DNA of 8,518 nucleotides, from contig DYJG01000053.1 of NCBI GenBank assembly GCA_020723225.1, forward strand, positions 1,464 to 9,981, given 5' to 3'. Shown here one piece after another: positions 5,763 to 8,518 of this stretch; position 1 is the first letter of the stretch; every line of letters begins with the position of its first letter. The position numbers and the translations under genes were made by a program. The notes beneath the pieces are model-generated. The model was not told the origin of the DNA and searched no databases. It worked only from the letters and a program-made list of their open reading frames with translations. This DNA comes from Desulfobacca acetoxidans (GTDB taxonomy: Bacteria > Desulfobacterota > Desulfobaccia > Desulfobaccales > 0-14-0-80-60-11).

Positions 5763-7940
5763 ATGCTTCTTTCCAGGCGCATTCCCGTGGCTATCTTCGC
5801 GATTTACACCACCTGGACCAAAATCAAGGCCGGCGCGGTCCTCACTCTGGCCGCCCTGCTGCTGGTCCTGGGTCTGGATTTTTCCGGAGTTCTCACCCCC
5901 TACCGCCTGAAAACCCTGGATCTGCTGTTTCGGCACGCGCCTCTGCCCCCGGTCGACCCCCGGGTGGTGGTGGTCACCGTGGACCAGCCGGATCTGGATT
6001 TTCTTAAAACTCAGGGCGTCACCTGGCCCTGGCCCCGGCAGCTCTATGCCCCACTCATCGATTTCTGCCGCCGCAGCCAGGCCAAGGCGGTGATCTTCGA
6101 CATCCTCTATACCGAGGCTTCCTCTTACGGCCCGGATGACGACCGGCGCTTTGCCGAGGCTGCGGCCGCGGCGGGCAATGTCATTTTTCCCTTCTTTCTT
6201 TCCAGGGAAGACAAACCTTCTTCGCCCGGGACTCCGGAGGTCTTGGATAAAGCGGCCATACCCATTTCCGGGACCCCTCCCGGGGAACCCGGCAAATACC
6301 GGTCCTTGCTGGCCCCCATCCCCCCTCTGGCAGCCGCGGCCCGGAACCTGGGCAACGTGCAATCATCCCCGGATCTGGACGGCATCTACCGGCGCATCCC
6401 CCTGGTGCTGCCGTTCCAAGGCCGCTGGCTGCCGCTGTTGTCCTTCGCCGCGTTTCAAGCCTTTCATCAAGGAGCGCCGTGGCGGTTTGAGGAGAGGGCT
6501 TTGGTCCAAGGGGACTTAAGGATTCCTCTGGACGCCCAGGGACAATTTCTGCTCAAATATCGAGGGCTCAGCCGCCATCAACGTTTCTCCGCGGCCAATC
6601 TCATTCAATCCGAGTACCGCCTGCAACATGGCCATCCTTCCCTGGTGGACCCGGAGGCCCTGGCGGGCAAGTGGGTCTTCGTGGGCTTGACCGCCCCGGG
6701 CCTGTTTGACCTGAAGGCCAGCCCGGTGAGCGCCATCTATCCGGGGGTGGAAGTACACGCCACCTTGCTGGACAACCTGCTCCGGGGCGATTTTCTGCGA
6801 ACCGTGCCCGCCTGGCTCCGGTGGGCCTGGACCCTGATGTTGACGGCCTTGATGGTCCTGACGGTTCTCTTCGTGTCCGGGATGTCCGGCCTGGTGGCGA
6901 ACTTAGGCGCCTTGGCTGCGTTTAACGCCCTGCACCTGGGGCTCTGCTTCCTGGCCTTTAGCCGTAGTTGGTACGCCGATCCCCTGCCGCCGGATCTGGC
7001 GCTCAATTTCGGCTTCGCCCTGGCCGCGGTCTATAGCTACGCCACTGAAGGGCGGCAAAAGCAGGCCATTCGGGGCATGTTCGCCCAATACATGTCGGAA
7101 GTGGTCATCAGCCATCTCCTGGAGCACCCGGAAAAACTGAAATTAGGGGGCGAACGCCGCCGGATCACCCTCTTTTTCTCCGACCTGGCGGGATTTACCA
7201 CCATGTCCGAGCGCCTGGACCCGGAGGCGGTGGTGGGCCTCCTCAACGACTATCTCTCCCGGATGACCGACATCATCCTGGAAGAAGAAGGCACGGTGGA
7301 TAAGTTCGAGGGCGACGCCATCATGGCCTTCTGGGGCGCGCCCCTGGACCAGGAGGACCAGGCCGTCCTCGCCTGCCGGGCCGCGCTCCGCCAGGCCGCG
7401 GCCCTGGAGGACCTGAACCGGCAATTTGCGGCCCGGGGCCTCCCCCGTCTCAACCTCCGCATGGGCCTGCATACCGGGGACGCCATCGTCGGCAACCTGG
7501 GGTCCCAAAAACGCTTCGATTACACGGCCATCGGCGACTCCGTGAATCTCGCCTCCCGCCTGGAAGGCCTGAACAAGTTTTACGGCACCTACATCATGGC
7601 CTCCGAAGCCACGGTGGGGGAATGCCGTGATACGGTGGAATTCCGGGAATTGGACTGGGTGGCCGTCAAAGGCCGGAAGGCCCCGGTCACCGTTTTCCAG
7701 GTCCTGGCCCTGAAAGGCGATCTGACCCCGGAGGAGGCCGCGGGCCGGGAGAAGTTCGCCCAGGGCCTCCGGCTTTTCCGGGAAAGAGCCTTCGGCGAGG
7801 CCGCCCAAACCTTTGCCGCGGTCATGGACCACCTGCCGGATGACGGCCCGTCTCTGATGTTTAGGGATCTCTGCGGCCAATTCCAGGAAGACCCGCCCCC
7901 CGACGACTGGGACGGCGTCTTCCGTCCGGACAAGAAGTAG
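5763..7940 (+). CDS. CHASE2-domain transmembrane adenylate cyclase (class III)
   Basis: The 725-aa membrane signalling enzyme probably makes cAMP from ATP. A first transmembrane helix (about 22-42) leads to an extracytoplasmic CHASE2 sensor domain (about 50-340, with RVVVVTVDQPDLDFL, WPWPRQ and AVIFDILYTE). Three further helices follow (about 353-373, 376-398, 406-427), then the cytoplasmic cyclase domain (about 465-645). Catalytic residues are present: metal-binding D474 (FFSDLAGFT) and D518 (FEGDAIMAFWG), purine-selecting K514 and T588 (as in adenylate cyclases), and transition-state N595 and R599 (NLASR). The tail (655-720) looks TPR-like and ends in the PPPDDWDGVF motif common in this family. 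This is the most upstream in-frame start (a stop is at 5718-5720); no clear Shine-Dalgarno is visible, and GTG at 5787 is an alternative. The CHASE2 ligand is unknown. It is transcribed divergently from the cytochrome operon. Confidence 0.92.
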   Translation: MLLSRRIPVAIFAIYTTWTKIKAGAVLTLAALLLVLGLDFSGVLTPYRLKTLDLLFRHAPLPPVDPRVVVVTVDQPDLDFLKTQGVTWPWPRQLYAPLIDFCRRSQAKAVIFDILYTEASSYGPDDDRRFAEAAAAAGNVIFPFFLSREDKPSSPGTPEVLDKAAIPISGTPPGEPGKYRSLLAPIPPLAAAARNLGNVQSSPDLDGIYRRIPLVLPFQGRWLPLLSFAAFQAFHQGAPWRFEERALVQGDLRIPLDAQGQFLLKYRGLSRHQRFSAANLIQSEYRLQHGHPSLVDPEALAGKWVFVGLTAPGLFDLKASPVSAIYPGVEVHATLLDNLLRGDFLRTVPAWLRWAWTLMLTALMVLTVLFVSGMSGLVANLGALAAFNALHLGLCFLAFSRSWYADPLPPDLALNFGFALAAVYSYATEGRQKQAIRGMFAQYMSEVVISHLLEHPEKLKLGGERRRITLFFSDLAGFTTMSERLDPEAVVGLLNDYLSRMTDIILEEEGTVDKFEGDAIMAFWGAPLDQEDQAVLACRAALRQAAALEDLNRQFAARGLPRLNLRMGLHTGDAIVGNLGSQKRFDYTAIGDSVNLASRLEGLNKFYGTYIMASEATVGECRDTVEFRELDWVAVKGRKAPVTVFQVLALKGDLTPEEAAGREKFAQGLRLFRERAFGEAAQTFAAVMDHLPDDGPSLMFRDLCGQFQEDPPPDDWDGVFRPDKK

Positions 7941-8005
7941 GGTTGCGGGTTGCGAGTTGCGGGTTGCGAGTTAGGAAACCCGCAACCCGCAACTCGTAAC
8001 TCGTA
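7940..8005. repeat. Inverted heptamer repeat forming a long hairpin at the cyclase stop codon
   Basis: Starting with the last base of the cyclase TAG stop, the sequence is heptamers: GGGTTGC, GGGTTGC, GAGTTGC, GGGTTGC, GAGTTAG. After a short GAAA these are followed by the inverse units CCCGCAA, CCCGCAA, CTCGTAA, CTCGTA. Bases 7953-7968 are perfectly complementary to 7981-7996 (16 bp, 12-nt loop), and the stem extends to 7944-7968/7981-8005 (25 bp) if three G-U pairs are allowed. No T-run follows directly, so it is not a classic intrinsic terminator, but in RNA it would be a strong 3'-end structure that could stabilise the cyclase mRNA or help terminate it. Confidence 0.88.
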
Positions 8006-8010
8006 TCATT

Positions 8011-8045
8011 CCTGACCCCTGATCCCTGGCCCCAGCCCCCTGTTT
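8011..8045. repeat. Second heptamer tandem array upstream of hpt
   Basis: Directly after the hairpin come five degenerate heptamers in one orientation: CCTGACC, CCTGATC, CCTGGCC, CCAGCCC, CCTGTTT. The order CTGATC then CTGGCY is the same as in the array before tupB (ACTGATC, ACTGGCT), suggesting a common origin or the same generating process. It ends just before the hpt promoter. No inverted partner lies nearby, so it is a tandem rather than a hairpin element. Confidence 0.75.
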
Positions 8046-8048
8046 TTG

Positions 8049-8076
8049 TTGACATCCCCTACTTCTTTGATATTTT
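8049..8076 (+). promoter_or_regulatory. Candidate sigma70-type promoter of hpt
   Basis: A consensus -35 TTGACA (8049-8054) is followed after 16 bp by TATTTT (8071-8076, 4 of 6 matches to TATAAT). Initiation around 8083 would give a leader of about 16 nt containing the ribosome site. The promoter sits immediately after the heptamer array, so hpt is probably transcribed independently of the cyclase gene. Confidence 0.55.
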
Positions 8077-8098
8077 TTAGCCTAACAAAGGAGGGGCG

Positions 8099-8518
8099 AT
8101 GGAGGCTCAGAAGCGGCTTCTCATATCTCGTGCGGACATTGACCGGCGCGTTCAGGAGTTGGCGGCCCAGATCAGCCGGGATTACCCGGGCCGGGACCTG
8201 GTAATGGTGGGCGTCCTGAAAGGCGCGTTTATTTTTCTGGCGGACTTGGTGCGGGCTCTTCCCTTTCCGGTGGTGGTGGATTTCGTGCGCCTGAAGAGCT
8301 ACGGCGCGGGCACCACCTCTTCGGGGGAGATCCATATTACCAAGGACGTGGAAGAGACCCTGAAAGACCGGGACGTGCTCATCGTGGAAGACATCGTGGA
8401 CCTGGGCCTGACCCTGGATTTCCTGAGAAAGCATCTTCTCACCCACCAGCCCCGCTCCGTGAAGATTTGCTGCCTCATCGACAAACGGGAACGCCGGCGG
8501 GTGGAAGTGCCCCTGGAC
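8099..8518 (+). CDS. hpt: Hypoxanthine phosphoribosyltransferase, N-terminal part (partial)
   Basis: This cytoplasmic purine-salvage enzyme converts hypoxanthine or guanine plus PRPP to IMP or GMP. The frame is open to the window edge: 140 codons are present of a family length near 175-180. Family motifs: VGVLKGAFIFLADL (37-50, with the LKG cis-peptide loop), DFVRLKSYG (61-69, with the flexible-loop SYG), and the PRPP-binding motif VLIVEDIVDLGLTL (93-106) with acidic pair E97/D98. VKICCLIDKRERR (121-133) carries the lysine (K129) that normally contacts the purine. The PRPP loop reads DLGLT where DTGLT or DSGxT is usual (L102). The start is fixed by a strong AAAGGAGGGG Shine-Dalgarno a few bases before the ATG. 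It has its own candidate promoter. Confidence 0.93.
   Translation, partial: MEAQKRLLISRADIDRRVQELAAQISRDYPGRDLVMVGVLKGAFIFLADLVRALPFPVVVDFVRLKSYGAGTTSSGEIHITKDVEETLKDRDVLIVEDIVDLGLTLDFLRKHLLTHQPRSVKICCLIDKRERRRVEVPLD

Noticed and set aside
7143..7880. Minus-strand open frame opposite the cyclase catalytic domain
   Set aside because: Shadow of the conserved cyclase frame; no domain and no plausible promoter or ribosome site.
8006..8446. Minus-strand open frame opposite hpt
   Set aside because: hpt is clearly coded on the plus strand, with strong ribosome site and family motifs.

Overview
The window (about 60% G+C, dense, few gaps) looks like chromosome from an anaerobic Desulfobacterota-type bacterium (formerly Deltaproteobacteria). 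This is inferred from the gene mix: a tungstate transporter, a multiheme c-type cytochrome/cytochrome b module and a CHASE2 adenylate cyclase. No taxonomic marker is present, so the assignment is soft.

Layout. (1) 2-2486, plus strand: the end of one periplasmic binding protein gene, then a complete tungstate ABC transporter, tupA (binding protein), tupB (permease) and tupC (ATPase). tupA and tupB are separated by 121 bp filled by inverted arrays of a 7-bp repeat; tupB and tupC overlap by 10 bp. (2) 2503-5481, minus strand, convergent with tupC: a three-gene operon reading octaheme cytochrome c lipoprotein, triheme membrane-anchored cytochrome c, five-helix cytochrome b. The genes are tightly coupled by an 11-bp gap and an 8-bp overlap, each with a good ribosome binding site. 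Together they look like a quinone-linked electron conduit across the inner membrane into the periplasm or beyond. (3) 5482-5762: a 281-bp divergent intergenic region whose middle part is very A+T-rich. (4) 5763-7940, plus strand: a 725-aa CHASE2/transmembrane/class III adenylate cyclase, with its catalytic residues visible. (5) 7940-8045: more heptamer repeats, including a long hairpin directly at the cyclase stop codon. (6) 8099 to the window end: the first 140 codons of hypoxanthine phosphoribosyltransferase (hpt), behind a recognisable promoter and a strong ribosome binding site.

How the genes may fit together: tungstate import would supply tungsten enzymes such as formate dehydrogenase or aldehyde:ferredoxin oxidoreductase, and the cytochrome module would move electrons from or to the quinone pool. 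That fits an anaerobe living on low-potential respiration, but no tungsten enzyme is in the window and the link is inference. No complete novel system is evident. The most unusual signals are the heptamer arrays in two intergenic regions, a TupC whose Q-loop glutamine is replaced, the tandem binding proteins, and the three-cytochrome module without an obvious catalytic partner.
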